From Thermochromatium tepidum ATCC 43061 (lineage in GTDB: Bacteria; Pseudomonadota; Gammaproteobacteria; Chromatiales; Chromatiaceae): a stretch of 64,000 bases of DNA. The notes under the pieces were generated by a model. That model made no database searches. It was not told the origin of the DNA and saw only the letters and a program-made list of their open reading frames with translations. The DNA lies in assembly GCF_009664085.1 (NCBI RefSeq), contig NZ_CP039268.1, forward strand, positions 2,709,001-2,773,000, in the 5' to 3' direction. Positions 47,194 through 56,273 of this stretch are shown piece after piece; within the stretch, counting starts at the first letter, position 1; each line of letters starts with the position of its first letter. Both the position numbers and the translations under genes were made by a program.

Positions 47194-47220
47194 ACAAAAA
47201 GCCCGCATTTAAGCGGGCTT
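47194..47220 (-). terminator. rho-independent terminator of mnmE
   Basis: An eight-base perfect stem, AAGCCCGC (47199-47206) pairing with GCGGGCTT (47213-47220), has a six-base loop. On the minus strand it is followed by TTTTT (47194-47198), the classic intrinsic terminator form. It lies 44 bases past the mnmE stop codon. Confidence 0.85.
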
Positions 47221-47263
47221 ACGGGGTTTTTGTGGAAGACTTCGGACGACGCAGGAAGGCTTA

Positions 47264-48604
47264 TTATTTTCCGATACAGAAGCTGGAAAAGATCCGATTC
47301 AATAGATCCTCTGAGGTGAACTCGCCCGTGATCTCGCCGAGCGCGCGTTGCGCCAGATGCAGTTCCTCGGCAACCAGCTCGGCACCGAGTCTAAGCTCTA
47401 GGTTGGCTGCCGCCGCTTGCAAGGTACTGCGCGCGCGTTCGAGCGCTTCGAGATGACGGCGCCGCGCGATGAAGGCACCCTCGGGATGGGCACTCAGACC
47501 GGCGTGTGCCTTGATCTGTCCCCTGAGCAGCTCCAGGCCTGCGCCGGTCACCGCCGAGAGCGCGATCTCAACCTCGCCGTCCCGCTCGACGAGACGCGCC
47601 GGCTCGCCGACTAGATCGATCTTATTGCGGATCAGGATAACGGGACAGTCGGTAGGGAAACTCGAACGGATCGATGCATCTGGTTCCTGATCGACCGACC
47701 GGACCCAGAGCACCAGGTCGGCGTCGTTCAGGGCCGCCTGGGCGCGCCGCACGCCCTCCCGCTCGACCGGATCCTGGCTGTGGCGCAGCCCGGCGGTGTC
47801 GATGATGCGGATCGGCAGCCCATCGACCTGGATGTCGAATTTAAGCAGATCGCGCGTCGTGCCCGGGATGGCGGTGACGATGGCGGCCTCCGTGCCGCAG
47901 AGTGCATTGAGCAGGCTCGACTTGCCGACATTAGGCGCCCCGGCGATCACCACCGCCAGGCCCTCACGGATGATCTGGCCCTGATGGGCATCAGTGAGGA
48001 GCTGCTCGACATCCGCTACGAGTCTATGCAGATCGGCGGCGAGCCGGGTGTCCTCGGCGAGATCGAGCTCTTCGTCTGGGAAATCGAGCCCAGCCTCGAC
48101 CTGGAGCCTCAGTTGGATCAGGCGCTCGAGGAGTGCTGCGATCCGCTGCGAAAAAACCCCTTGCAGACTGCGCCCGGCCAGCCGCGCGGCGAGGCTGGTC
48201 GAGCTTTCGATGAGATCGGCGACCGCCTCGGCCTGGACGAGATCGAGCTTGCCGTTTAAGAAGGCGCGCTCGCTGAATTCGCCTGGACGCGCCAGGCGCG
48301 CGCCCAGCTCCAGACAGCGGCGCAACAGCAGATCCATGACGACGGGTCCGCCATGGCCCTGGAGCTCGAGCACATCTTCGCCAGTGAAGGAGTGCGGGGC
48401 CTGAAAATAGAGCGCCAGACCCATGTCGATGAAGGTCCCATCGGACTCGTGAAAGACGCCGAGGACCGCGCGTCGCGGTTCGGGGATCCGCCCCAGGATG
48501 GCCGCGGCGATCGCCGGTGCCTGTGGACCGCTGACCCGCACAATCCCCACCCCACCCATCCCGGGCGGGGTGGCGATGGCGGCGATGGTGTCAGGGGTCG
48601 TCAT
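47264..48604 (-). CDS. mnmE: tRNA uridine-5-carboxymethylaminomethyl(34) synthesis GTPase MnmE
   Basis: GTPase that with MnmG makes cmnm5U34 in tRNA anticodons. Length 446, typical. The N-terminal folate-binding domain shows [18 protein letters not shown] and [20 protein letters not shown]. The G domain has [27 protein letters not shown] and IIDTAGLR, with LIRNKIDL as G4. The C-terminal FCIGK contains the essential cysteine. Partner genes mnmG and rsmG, often just downstream, are not here. The gene lies nineteen bases after yidC. Confidence 0.96.
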   Translation of the reverse strand: MTTPDTIAAIATPPGMGGVGIVRVSGPQAPAIAAAILGRIPEPRRAVLGVFHESDGTFIDMGLALYFQAPHSFTGEDVLELQGHGGPVVMDLLLRRCLELGARLARPGEFSERAFLNGKLDLVQAEAVADLIESSTSLAARLAGRSLQGVFSQRIAALLERLIQLRLQVEAGLDFPDEELDLAEDTRLAADLHRLVADVEQLLTDAHQGQIIREGLAVVIAGAPNVGKSSLLNALCGTEAAIVTAIPGTTRDLLKFDIQVDGLPIRIIDTAGLRHSQDPVEREGVRRAQAALNDADLVLWVRSVDQEPDASIRSSFPTDCPVILIRNKIDLVGEPARLVERDGEVEIALSAVTGAGLELLRGQIKAHAGLSAHPEGAFIARRRHLEALERARSTLQAAAANLELRLGAELVAEELHLAQRALGEITGEFTSEDLLNRIFSSFCIGK

Positions 48605-48623
48605 CGCAGCGACGTCGCCTGGC

Positions 48624-50282
48624 TCAGTGGCGACGCTTGGCCATCTCCCGTTCCAGGTCGCGCGTGATCTTCCATTGCTGGGCGATCGATAGCAGGTTGT
48701 TGACCGTCCAGTAGAGCACCAGACCCGAGGGGAAGAAGGCGAAGAACACAGTGAACACGAACGGCAGGCTCATCATGATCTTGGCCTGGAGCGGGTCCGG
48801 GGGGGCGGGATTGAGCTTCTGCTGCACGAACATGGAGACACCCATGATCAGCGGCAGGATGAAATAGGGATCCGGCGCCGAGAGGTTGTTGAGCCAGAGC
48901 ACGAAGGGCGCCTGACGCAGCTCGACGCTCTCCAACAGCACCCAGTAGAGGGCGATGAACACCGGGATCTGGATCAGGACCGGCAGACAGCCACCGAGTG
49001 GATTGATCTTTTCGGTCTTATAGAGCTCCATCATCGCCTGATTCAGACGTTGCTTGTCGTCGCCATAGCGGTCCTTGAGCGCCTGAAGCCGAGGCGTGAT
49101 CTGACGCATGTGCGCCATGGAGCGATAGCTGGCCTCCGAGAGCTTGTAGAAGGCAAGCTTGATCAGGATGGTCAGTACGATGATCGCCCAGCCCCAGTTT
49201 CCGACCACGGCATGGATCCAGCTCAGCATCCAGAAGATCGGCTTGGCGATGACGGTCAGCCAGCCATAGTCGACCGCCAATTCGAGCCCTGGGGCGACGT
49301 CCTCCAGCTTATTCAGGAGCTTGGGACCGACGAAGAGCCGATCATCGAACACATGCACTGTACCAGGCGCGATGCTGACCGGTGTCGAGTATTTACCGAT
49401 GATATAGCGCGGCTCGTTCGGGCCCGACAGCGCCTTGGTATAGAGGGTCTGGGGTATACCCTGGGGCGGGATCCAGGCTGCAAGGAAGTAGTGCTGCATC
49501 ATGGCGATCCAGCCATCGGTCACGGTGCGGTCGAGCTTGCCCTTGGCCATGTCTTCCAGCGAGACCTTTTTGTATTTCTCCTCCGGGCTGTAATAGACAC
49601 CGCCGGTAAAGGTGCTGATGAAGCGGGTCTCGTTGGGGTCGTGCAGTGCGGTGCGTTGGAGCTGGTTGTAGGCGCGCGCGATCACGGGGGTAGGGCTGTG
49701 ATTCTCGACCACCTGGCGCGATTCGATCAGATAGCTGCCGCGGGTGAAGGTGTAGATCTTCTTGACTCGGAGCCTGGCGTCTTCATTGGTCCATTCGAGG
49801 ACCACCTCGAGCCGGTCGGCCCCAGGCTGGAGATCATATCGTGTCTGGGCGCTGCTAAAGAGCGCTTCGTGGGTCGGCAGGAGCTCCAGGCGGTCGCCGA
49901 GCAGTCCCGACTGGACGATGAACATGTTCGGCGGCGTCTGCTTCAACAGCTGGAACTTGTCGTCCGGGCGCTCGGGGACGACCGCATAGTCGAGCAACCA
50001 GGCATTCAGGAGTGTCCCGCCGCGCGGCGAGATCTCGAGACGCAGCACATCGGTCTCGACCCGGATCGGCGTCTCTTCGGGAGCCAGGGTGTTTGTCACG
50101 AGGCCAGGGGCAGTCGAGATGGTCGGGATCTCATTGGCGGTGGGCACGGTAACGCCGGCGGCGTCCTGGATCTGCTCCTGGGCAACTTGGGCAGGACGGC
50201 CATAGTCCTGCATCCAGGACTCATAGATCAGAAATAGCACCGCGGCCAGTGCCAGAAAAAGGAACAAGCGCTGGTTATCCAT
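48624..50282 (-). CDS. yidC: membrane protein insertase YidC
   Basis: Inserts and folds inner-membrane proteins, alone or with SecYEG. 552 residues from the ATG at 50282 ([20 protein letters not shown], first membrane helix). The large periplasmic beta-sandwich spans about 60-330 ([17 protein letters not shown]-type core). The conserved insertase domain follows with [40 protein letters not shown] and [20 protein letters not shown]. The start overlaps the yidD stop by eight bases. Longer upstream in-frame sequence overlaps yidD and is not part of the protein. Confidence 0.96.
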   Translation of the reverse strand: MDNQRLFLFLALAAVLFLIYESWMQDYGRPAQVAQEQIQDAAGVTVPTANEIPTISTAPGLVTNTLAPEETPIRVETDVLRLEISPRGGTLLNAWLLDYAVVPERPDDKFQLLKQTPPNMFIVQSGLLGDRLELLPTHEALFSSAQTRYDLQPGADRLEVVLEWTNEDARLRVKKIYTFTRGSYLIESRQVVENHSPTPVIARAYNQLQRTALHDPNETRFISTFTGGVYYSPEEKYKKVSLEDMAKGKLDRTVTDGWIAMMQHYFLAAWIPPQGIPQTLYTKALSGPNEPRYIIGKYSTPVSIAPGTVHVFDDRLFVGPKLLNKLEDVAPGLELAVDYGWLTVIAKPIFWMLSWIHAVVGNWGWAIIVLTILIKLAFYKLSEASYRSMAHMRQITPRLQALKDRYGDDKQRLNQAMMELYKTEKINPLGGCLPVLIQIPVFIALYWVLLESVELRQAPFVLWLNNLSAPDPYFILPLIMGVSMFVQQKLNPAPPDPLQAKIMMSLPFVFTVFFAFFPSGLVLYWTVNNLLSIAQQWKITRDLEREMAKRRH

Positions 50283-50511
50283 GAATCGTGGTCTGCCTTT
50301 TCTCAGGGACAGGATCGATGCCGCCTGGATGCCAGGGGTGACAGCGCAACAGGCGACGCAGGGCCAGATAGCCCCCGTATAAGAAACCGTGGACCTCGAT
50401 GGCCTCCACGGCATAATGGGAACAGCTGGGGTAGAAACGACAACGCGGACCGAGTAGAGGGCTGATCAGGTATTGATAGGCCCGAATCGCCCCGATCAAG
50501 ATTCGACGCAT
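50275..50511 (-). CDS. yidD: membrane protein insertion efficiency factor YidD
   Basis: Small membrane-associated protein that helps YidC-dependent insertion. 78 residues from the ATG at 50511. The family core is [20 protein letters not shown] then [14 protein letters not shown] and [18 protein letters not shown], with its three conserved cysteines. It overlaps the end of rnpA by sixteen bases and the start of yidC by eight. Confidence 0.94.
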   Translation of the reverse strand: MRRILIGAIRAYQYLISPLLGPRCRFYPSCSHYAVEAIEVHGFLYGGYLALRRLLRCHPWHPGGIDPVPEKRQTTIHG

Positions 50512-50882
50512 GATGAACTCTCGAGATGGATCCACACCTGTTCTAGGGCATCGAACAGACGTTGGTTCGACTCGGCAGTAGCTCTCGGTGTACACATCAC
50601 CACGATATCAACCCCTGGAAGACGCCGATAGGCACGGCGAAAGCTCTCACGCGCCAGTCGCTTGAGCCTATTGCGGTCGATGGCGCGGCGGGCACATTTC
50701 TTGGAGATGGCCAAGCCTAGCCGGGGCCGGTCGAGTCCATTGGATCGATAGAGCACAACAAAACCACCGAGGACTACGCGACGCGGCTCGACGAAGACAC
50801 GACGGAATTGACCGGCACTCGTTAGCCGCCGCTCGCGCCCGAAGCCCTGGCCAGGGTCGCTGCTTTGCGCGTTGGCGCTCAG
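50496..50882 (-). CDS. rnpA: ribonuclease P protein component
   Basis: Protein subunit of RNase P, which matures tRNA 5' ends. The visible protein includes [20 protein letters not shown], the RNR motif in [20 protein letters not shown] then [20 protein letters not shown] and DIVVMC. It ends [10 protein letters not shown]. No ATG precedes the conserved part; a CTG at 50882 overlapping the rpmH stop (CTGA) would give 128 residues, and a GTG at 50756 would give only 86 and lose the N-terminal strand. The true start lies between these and is uncertain. Confidence 0.88.
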   Translation of the reverse strand: MSANAQSSDPGQGFGRERRLTSAGQFRRVFVEPRRVVLGGFVVLYRSNGLDRPRLGLAISKKCARRAIDRNRLKRLARESFRRAYRRLPGVDIVVMCTPRATAESNQRLFDALEQVWIHLESSSCVES

Positions 50883-51013
50883 GGGATGAGGTGCGCACGG
50901 CCCTTGGCACGCCGCGCACTCAGAACCTTGCGGCCATTGCGGGTGGCGCTACGGGCACGGAAACCATGGGCGCGAGCACGCTTGAGGCGGCTGGGCTGAA
51001 AGGTGCGCTTCAT
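50879..51013 (-). CDS. rpmH: 50S ribosomal protein L34
   Basis: Ribosomal protein of 44 residues reading [20 protein letters not shown] and ending [10 protein letters not shown]. Standard length and the highly basic family sequence. It heads the minus-strand operon rpmH-rnpA-yidD-yidC-mnmE next to dnaA. Confidence 0.97.
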   Translation of the reverse strand: MKRTFQPSRLKRARAHGFRARSATRNGRKVLSARRAKGRAHLIP

Positions 51014-51083
51014 GTTAACGATACTCCAGAGAAATCTGTGGTGGGACGCAGGGGTCTGATGACCCAGCTAAAAAAGACGTGGA

Positions 51084-51112
51084 AGCCTAGGTAATTTTTT
51101 GCCAGAAGTCAA
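51084..51112 (-). promoter_or_regulatory. sigma70 promoter of rpmH operon
   Basis: On the minus strand TTGACT (51107-51112) and TAGGCT (51084-51089) are separated by exactly 17 bases. The inferred start site, about 51077, leaves a leader of about 64 bases before the rpmH ATG. This is the best -35/-10 pair in the region. Confidence 0.7.
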
Positions 51113-51140
51113 TCAAAAGACGTGCCCAATCGGTTCGGGC

Positions 51141-51149
51141 TGTGGATAA
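51141..51149 (-). promoter_or_regulatory. DnaA box
   Basis: TGTGGATAA is an exact match to the strict 9-mer on the minus strand, 154 bases upstream of the dnaA ATG. Likely used in dnaA autoregulation or origin function. Confidence 0.65.
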
Positions 51150-51302
51150 GTCGACGCAAGGGCGCTAGACTTGGCCGGTGGTTCAGGCCAGGAGGCCACG
51201 TCCGGCTGCTGTGCGCACCGGCTTCATCATCAAATCCACTCCTTATGCAATCATCCGGGTGGCGCCATCGCGCGCGCTGCCGTATCCAAACCGAGACGAC
51301 GC

Positions 51303-52646
51303 ATGTCGGGAAACGACTTAGCCCTATGGGAGCACTGCATCAATCAATTGAAGGCCGAGTTGACATCCGCCGAGTTCAACACCTGGATCCTGCCCCTGCA
51401 AGCGCGCGTGGATGGCTCATTGCTCAGGTTGTTAGCGCCGAATCGGTTCGTGCTCGACTGGATCCGCAAGCATTATGCCGATCGTCTGCGCGAACTCTGT
51501 ACGCGCCACAGTCAAGGCGAGGTCTCTGAACTTTATTTCGAGGTTGGCGAGTTTGGTGCAGAGAAAGGACAGGGTGCCCGCTCGAAGTCCAGTGTGATCG
51601 GCTCGGATCTGGCCGATCGGCGCGCGACGGCCAATCTGAACGCCGACTTCAATTTTGAGACCTTCGTCGAGGGCAAGTCCAACCAGTTGGCACGCGCGGC
51701 TTCGATCCAAATCGCGCGTAACCCGGGCGGAACCTACAATCCGCTGTTCATCTATGGTGGGGTCGGGCTGGGCAAGACGCATCTGATGCACGCGGTCGGC
51801 AATGGCATCCTCACCTCCAATCCAAGTGCGCGAGTCGTCTATCTGCACTCCGAGCGTTTCGTCGCCGAGATGATCAAGGCCCTGCAGCACAACCGCATCG
51901 AGGAGTTCAAGAAGACCTATCGCTCGGTCAACGCGCTCCTGATCGACGATGTACAGTTCTTCGCCGGCAAGGAACGCTCACAAGAGGAATTCTTTCATAC
52001 CTTTAATGCGCTCCTGGAGTCACGCCAACAGATCGTGCTGTCTAGTGACCGTTTTCCCAAGGAGGTGACTGGACTGGAGGAGCGTCTGCGCTCGCGTTTC
52101 GGCTGGGGTTTGACGGTGGCCATAGATCCGCCCGACCTGGAGACCAGAGTGGCCATCTTGCACTGTAAGGCCAGTCAGCTCGGCGTCGAACTGCCTGAGG
52201 ACGTGGCCTTTTTCGTCGGGCGGTGTATCCGTTCCAACATCCGCGAACTCGAGGGGGCGCTCAGACGTCTGGTGGCTAATGCCCACTTCACCGGCAAACC
52301 CATTACCTTGGAGTTTGCGAAGCAGGCGCTGCGTGATGTGCTCATCGCTCAGGACAGGCAGGTCAGTCTGGAGAACATTCAGCGCACGGTCGCCGACTAC
52401 TACAAGTTGCGCACCTCCGATCTGCTCTCAACCAAGCGTAGTCGCTCGCTGGCACGTCCGCGCCAAATGGCCATGGCGCTCGCCAAGGAGCTCACCAAGC
52501 ATAGTCTGCCCGAGATCGGTCAGGCATTCGGAGGCCGCGATCACACTACGGTTCTGCATGCCACCCGCAAGATCAAGAGCCTGCGTGAAAGCGATGCGAC
52601 GATCGAGGAAGACTACCGCAGCCTATTAAGAATGCTGACGTTGTAG
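51303..52646 (+). CDS. dnaA: chromosomal replication initiator DnaA
   Basis: Origin-binding AAA+ initiator. 447 residues from ATG at 51303. Domain I is [20 protein letters not shown]. Domain III has [20 protein letters not shown] (Walker A), [20 protein letters not shown] (Walker B) and the sensor motifs after [20 protein letters not shown]. Domain IV carries the DnaA-box signature [19 protein letters not shown]. Upstream in-frame sequence in the longer open frame is spacer DNA. dnaN follows after 103 bases. Confidence 0.97.
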   Translation: MSGNDLALWEHCINQLKAELTSAEFNTWILPLQARVDGSLLRLLAPNRFVLDWIRKHYADRLRELCTRHSQGEVSELYFEVGEFGAEKGQGARSKSSVIGSDLADRRATANLNADFNFETFVEGKSNQLARAASIQIARNPGGTYNPLFIYGGVGLGKTHLMHAVGNGILTSNPSARVVYLHSERFVAEMIKALQHNRIEEFKKTYRSVNALLIDDVQFFAGKERSQEEFFHTFNALLESRQQIVLSSDRFPKEVTGLEERLRSRFGWGLTVAIDPPDLETRVAILHCKASQLGVELPEDVAFFVGRCIRSNIRELEGALRRLVANAHFTGKPITLEFAKQALRDVLIAQDRQVSLENIQRTVADYYKLRTSDLLSTKRSRSLARPRQMAMALAKELTKHSLPEIGQAFGGRDHTTVLHATRKIKSLRESDATIEEDYRSLLRMLTL

Positions 52647-52692
52647 AACACTCCAGCCAACCAAATCCGATGCACCCCCATCCCTCTGAGTC

Positions 52693-52725
52693 GATGACTA
52701 GCTTACCAAGCCAGCGCTAGTCATC
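52693..52725. other. inverted repeat upstream of dnaN
   Basis: GATGACTAGC at 52693-52702 and GCTAGTCATC at 52716-52725 form a perfect ten-base inverted repeat with a 13-base spacer, 24 bases before the dnaN ATG. No T run follows, so it is more likely an operator or an mRNA hairpin than a terminator. Confidence 0.55.
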
Positions 52726-52749
52726 TCGGCGAGAATCATGGAGCCCCTG

Positions 52750-53850
52750 ATGGAATTCATTGTCAACCGAGAAACCGTCCTGCCTGCGCTCAATAAGGTG
52801 ACCGGCGTCGTTGATCGGCGCCAGACCCTGCCGATCCTAGGTCATTTGCTCGTCGTGGCCCGCGACGGGCGCGTCAGCCTCACAGGGACAGATTTGGAGG
52901 TCGAGGTCAAGACCAGCTTCGAGGCCGAGATCTTGCAAGAGGGCGAGACCACGATCCCAGCCCGCAAGCTGTTCGACATCTGTCGCCAGCTGAGCGAGGG
53001 CGCCGAGATCCGGTTTCGCCTCAGGGATGAGCGCTGTGTCATCACCGCAGGGCGCGGACGCTTTACGCTTGGACAGCTACCGGCGACCGACTTCCCGATC
53101 ATGGATCTCCCGGCAGACGGTTTCGACTTTCAGATCCAGGAAGGCCAGCTCAAGCACGTGCTCGACAAGACGGCCTTTGCCATGGCGCAACAGGATGTCC
53201 GTTACTATCTGAATGGTCTGCTGCTGGAACTAAAGGCAGACGCCCTGATCGCGGTGGCGACGGATGGACACCGGCTGGCCAAGTTCGTTACGCCGCTCGA
53301 TCTGGCGCTGGACACTGAGCGTCAGGGGATCGTGCCCAGCAAGACCGTGATGGAGCTTAAGCGTCAGCTGGGCGGATCGGATGCCCCGGTCGCACTCCGT
53401 CTCAGCGAGCGCAGTCTGCGCGTGGTGGTCGGCACCATGACCCTGACCTCCAAACTCATCGATGGTCGCTACCCTGACTATGAGCGCGTGATTCCAGGCC
53501 GTGATGGGGGTATGGCCATCGTCGAGAAGGATGCCTTAAGACGCGCGCTCTCACGCGTCTCGATCTTCTCGAACGAAAAATATCGCGCCGTGCGTCTGGA
53601 CTTCGAACCAGGCAGGCTCAAACTGCTGGCGCACAATCCCGAGCAGGAAGAGGCCGAGGAAGAGATCGAGCTCGATTACGCGGGCGAGCCAATCTCGATT
53701 GGTTTCAATGTCGCCTATCTCATGGACGTGCTTGGCGCCATCGATGCGCCAGCGGTCAGCCTCTATTTTCAGGATGCCAACAGTAGCTCGCTCTGGCGCG
53801 GCGCAGACAGCGAGAGCGAGACCTTTGTCGTCATGCCGATGCGACTGTGA
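52750..53850 (+). CDS. dnaN: DNA polymerase III beta sliding clamp
   Basis: Processivity clamp, 366 residues, the same as E. coli. Features include LPILGHLLVVARDGRVSLTG, DLEVEVKTSF, FAMAQQDVRYYLNGLLLELK and the C-terminal ESETFVVMPMRL, the hallmark end. The ATG at 52750 is chosen because GGAG lies six bases upstream and the N-terminus (MEFIVNRETVLPAL) then matches the family; an in-frame ATG at 52738 exists. Confidence 0.97.
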   Translation: MEFIVNRETVLPALNKVTGVVDRRQTLPILGHLLVVARDGRVSLTGTDLEVEVKTSFEAEILQEGETTIPARKLFDICRQLSEGAEIRFRLRDERCVITAGRGRFTLGQLPATDFPIMDLPADGFDFQIQEGQLKHVLDKTAFAMAQQDVRYYLNGLLLELKADALIAVATDGHRLAKFVTPLDLALDTERQGIVPSKTVMELKRQLGGSDAPVALRLSERSLRVVVGTMTLTSKLIDGRYPDYERVIPGRDGGMAIVEKDALRRALSRVSIFSNEKYRAVRLDFEPGRLKLLAHNPEQEEAEEEIELDYAGEPISIGFNVAYLMDVLGAIDAPAVSLYFQDANSSSLWRGADSESETFVVMPMRL

Positions 53851-53970
53851 TCCGCATACATGCACGGACGCGAATATCCTGATCCAGTCGATCTGAAGTC
53901 AGGTTCCGACATGGAACACTTCAACATCGTTGCAGAGTCGCCCAGTCCAGCGTTTCAGGGGTCAGGCCCG

Positions 53971-55071
53971 ATGTTTCACGTGGAACATTCGGGCCTGACC
54001 CCTGACCCTGGTCTGCGCTCACTTCGGATCAAGTCGCTACGCAACATCCGACAGCTCGATCTCGCCATCGATACGCGGACACTGCTGCTGACAGGGGCCA
54101 ATGGTGCCGGCAAGACCAGTGTCCTGGAAGCCATCTATCTACTGGCGCGCGGGCGGACCTTCCGTGGAACCAAGTCCGGGCCGCTTACTACTCAAGGCGA
54201 GCCATATACCCGTGTTGAGGGTGTCTATCAGGCGTCTGGCTATGACAGGATTCGCCTCCGCTATGTCAAGGAAGGCGCCACGGCTGCACGTGACATCCAT
54301 CCGCCGCTATGGATGGAGACCGGGGACGCCGATTGGCGTTCACCCTTGCAGGTCAAGCTGATCGGCGAAAACGCGCAGATCCTGCTCGAGGGCGACCCAA
54401 GTCTGAGACGTCGTTTCCTGGACTGGAATGTGTTCCACGTGGAACACCGTTTCGCTCAGATCCACAGGGATTTCACGCGCGTCTTGATGCAGCGCAATGC
54501 GGCCATTCGGTCTGGTGGCGGCCAACAGGGGCTCTGGGATCGCAGTTTCATCGCACTGGCCGAATCCATAGATCGCCGACGTGCCGCATTCCATGCCGAA
54601 TGGCGTGCGTACTTTCGGGCGCTGTGTGATGACTATCCGTTTTTGCAAGGGGCCGATCTGCGCTATCGACGCGGTTGGCCAGATGGCTGGGAGCTCGGCG
54701 AGACCCTAGCATCACTGGCCGATCAGGAGTTGGCGCGCGGCTATACCCTGGCCGGTCCGTCACGTGCCGACTTTTGTGTCGACTGGGGGGAGGGTAGACG
54801 CGGCTTTTCGCGCGGACAGGCCAAGATTGTGGTCGCGCTACTGCAGCTCGCGGCTGAACGTGTCCATCGTGCGCATGGGCGTGAGCCGGTCATCTGGCTG
54901 CTCGATGACCTCGAAGCCGAGCTGGACCGCACCATGGCTGAGCGCTTGTGGAGCGCCTTTGGTTCCACGGGCAATCAGGTCATCGCCACGCGCGTGGCGA
55001 ACGATGGCGATCCTGGAATCTTTGGTGGTACGGAGTCGCTGACGATGTTCCACGTGGAACATTCCGGCTGA
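53971..55071 (+). CDS. recF: DNA replication and repair protein RecF
   Basis: SMC-like ATPase that loads RecA at gaps. 366 residues from ATG at 53971, near the normal 357-365. SLRIKSLRNIRQLDLAIDTR leads to Walker A LTGANGAGKTSVLEAIYLLA. LLEGDPSLRRRFLDWNVFHV is the conserved mid-domain, and SRADFCVDWGEGRRGFSRGQ and WLLDDLEAELDRTMAERLW are the signature and Walker B. Starts at 53860 or 53911 are also in frame, but they add non-conserved sequence. Three parS sites lie in the coding region. gyrB, the common next gene, is absent; the following gene is convergent. Confidence 0.95.
   Translation: MFHVEHSGLTPDPGLRSLRIKSLRNIRQLDLAIDTRTLLLTGANGAGKTSVLEAIYLLARGRTFRGTKSGPLTTQGEPYTRVEGVYQASGYDRIRLRYVKEGATAARDIHPPLWMETGDADWRSPLQVKLIGENAQILLEGDPSLRRRFLDWNVFHVEHRFAQIHRDFTRVLMQRNAAIRSGGGQQGLWDRSFIALAESIDRRRAAFHAEWRAYFRALCDDYPFLQGADLRYRRGWPDGWELGETLASLADQELARGYTLAGPSRADFCVDWGEGRRGFSRGQAKIVVALLQLAAERVHRAHGREPVIWLLDDLEAELDRTMAERLWSAFGSTGNQVIATRVANDGDPGIFGGTESLTMFHVEHSG
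53972..53987. promoter_or_regulatory. parS-type site 1
   Basis: TGTTTCACGTGGAACA, one mismatch from the perfect palindrome. It overlaps the preferred recF start codon (ATG at 53971) and lies in a larger inverted repeat with arms at about 53955-53971 and 53988-54005. ParB would be expected to bind and nucleate the partition complex. Confidence 0.85.
54431..54446. promoter_or_regulatory. parS-type site 2, inside recF
   Basis: TGTTCCACGTGGAACA, a perfect 16-bp palindrome identical to the Pseudomonas-type parS consensus. It encodes the FHVE residues of the conserved RecF segment DWNVFHVEHRF. Confidence 0.92.
55046..55061. promoter_or_regulatory. parS-type site 3, at the recF 3' end
   Basis: TGTTCCACGTGGAACA, perfect. 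It encodes the last residues of RecF, LTMFHVEHSG, eight bases before the stop codon. Confidence 0.92.
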
Positions 55072-55115
55072 GACGACTTGAGTCCGGAAACACGCCTGGC
55101 TTTGCGATCTGACGA

Positions 55116-55131
55116 CGTTCCACGTGGAACA
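55116..55131. promoter_or_regulatory. parS-type site 4, after recF
   Basis: CGTTCCACGTGGAACA, fifteen of sixteen bases of the palindrome, in the convergent intergenic space 45 bases after the recF stop. Confidence 0.85.
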
Positions 55132-55160
55132 TTTTCAGTGAAACCTCGAGTCAAGAACGC

Positions 55161-56273
55161 TCAACCCACCCGGATCCGGTCTCCATAGCCGGTCATTTCC
55201 AGATAGCCGCGCCCGATCTCGCGTTCGTCCTCGAACCCACGTACCGCGCCCTCCCAATAAATGGTTCCCGTCGAGCGACGGCTGTCGAGTTCCTGGTCGT
55301 CCATCAGCGGCTGGAGGCGGTAGCGACGCTCACCGATACCCAGATCCCATTCGATCGGGTATTCGATCCCAGTGCGTGGCGACCGCCAGCGCCGCCGCGG
55401 GAACCAGGTGACCTGCTTAGGTCCGAGCGACTGGGTTCGACCATCGCTCAAGCGTCGGGTAGCGCTCGCCCAGAGCGCCGTGCCGTCGGGACGGCGCATC
55501 CGAAAGGCCATGAGGGCGTCACCATCGTCCAGGTTCAGACCGACCCAGTCCCAACCCTCGGCCTCTTCGGGGCTGTAGGCACTCGACCATTCATGATCCA
55601 TCCAGGCGCGCCCGCTGACCGTCCGACGCTGACCCTCCAACGTCACCTGGCCATCGACCCGCAACTGAGGCCGGCTGTAGTAATAGCTGGAATGCAGCGG
55701 GTCCGGCGCCTTGCGACTAAAGCCCTGGTCGCCGTTGAGCATGGGGGGTCCAGTGAAGACGAGTCTGAGGTCATAGTCAAAGTCCTCGGCGTTCACGCGG
55801 GCAGCATAGTGGTCCTCCATCTGCTCGAACGACCAGTCATGGATCCAGACGTGCGCCCGATCCGTGCTGTATCCGGCGCGCTCGAAGCCTGTACGGGCGG
55901 CACGCTGAGCGTGACGCAAGCGACCCAATCGCGGATCGGCGATGGCGGCATGCGCCAGCAGCAGCTGGCGTGGGGCAAAGGCGCTCGGGTTGTCCTCACC
56001 GATGCCAGTGCGCACGCGAAAGAAGGTGATCTGAAAGCCGAACGGATCGCCGTCCGCCTCGATCCAACCGGTCACATACCACCATTCGGTGCGAAATCCC
56101 GGGTGGCCTCCCTCGTCGTTCGGGAAGCGAAGGACGCGACCGGGGAGCACGGCGTCGAAATTGACCTCCGGTTTAGTCTCTGCGCCGACGTTTTTAGCGG
56201 TCGGCTCAGTCGCCGCCAGGAGGGGGGTCAGGGGTAGGCTGGCCAGGGCCAGCAGAGAGGTCCGTCGCTGCAT
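55161..56273 (-). CDS. AttH/CrtC-fold lipocalin-like exported protein
   Basis: About 370 residues with a signal-peptide-like N-terminus (TSLLALASLPLTPLLA). Features of the AttH/carotenoid 1,2-hydratase superfamily are seen: GGHPGFRTEWWYVTGWIEAD, FGFQITFFRVRTG, VSGRAWMDHEWSSAY and GWDWVGLNLDDGDALMAFRM. It is encoded downstream of, and translationally coupled to, an FtsX-type permease, which is the standard companion of AttH proteins. It is therefore more likely an ABC-system substrate-handling or envelope protein than the carotenoid enzyme CrtC. The ligand is unknown. Confidence 0.8.
   Translation of the reverse strand: MQRRTSLLALASLPLTPLLAATEPTAKNVGAETKPEVNFDAVLPGRVLRFPNDEGGHPGFRTEWWYVTGWIEADGDPFGFQITFFRVRTGIGEDNPSAFAPRQLLLAHAAIADPRLGRLRHAQRAARTGFERAGYSTDRAHVWIHDWSFEQMEDHYAARVNAEDFDYDLRLVFTGPPMLNGDQGFSRKAPDPLHSSYYYSRPQLRVDGQVTLEGQRRTVSGRAWMDHEWSSAYSPEEAEGWDWVGLNLDDGDALMAFRMRRPDGTALWASATRRLSDGRTQSLGPKQVTWFPRRRWRSPRTGIEYPIEWDLGIGERRYRLQPLMDDQELDSRRSTGTIYWEGAVRGFEDEREIGRGYLEMTGYGDRIRVG

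Larger units (their letters stand above)
51014..51302. other. rpmH-dnaA intergenic region, candidate oriC
   Basis: The 289-base divergent spacer between rpmH and dnaA is the usual place for oriC or the dnaA regulatory region. It carries one exact DnaA box, TGTGGATAA at 51141-51149 (reverse of TTATCCACA), and a modest AT-rich stretch at about 51070-51122 that coincides with the rpmH promoter. Only one perfect box was seen, so oriC may lie elsewhere nearby. GC skew across the chromosome would decide. Confidence 0.5.

Noticed and set aside
47163-47456. Plus-strand open frame opposite the mnmE 3' end
   Set aside because: Runs through the mnmE terminator and antisense to conserved mnmE codons.
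55161-56273. Carotenoid 1,2-hydratase CrtC
   Set aside because: The fold is shared, but coupling to an FtsX-type ABC permease and ATPase points to the AttH branch, and no crt gene is nearby.
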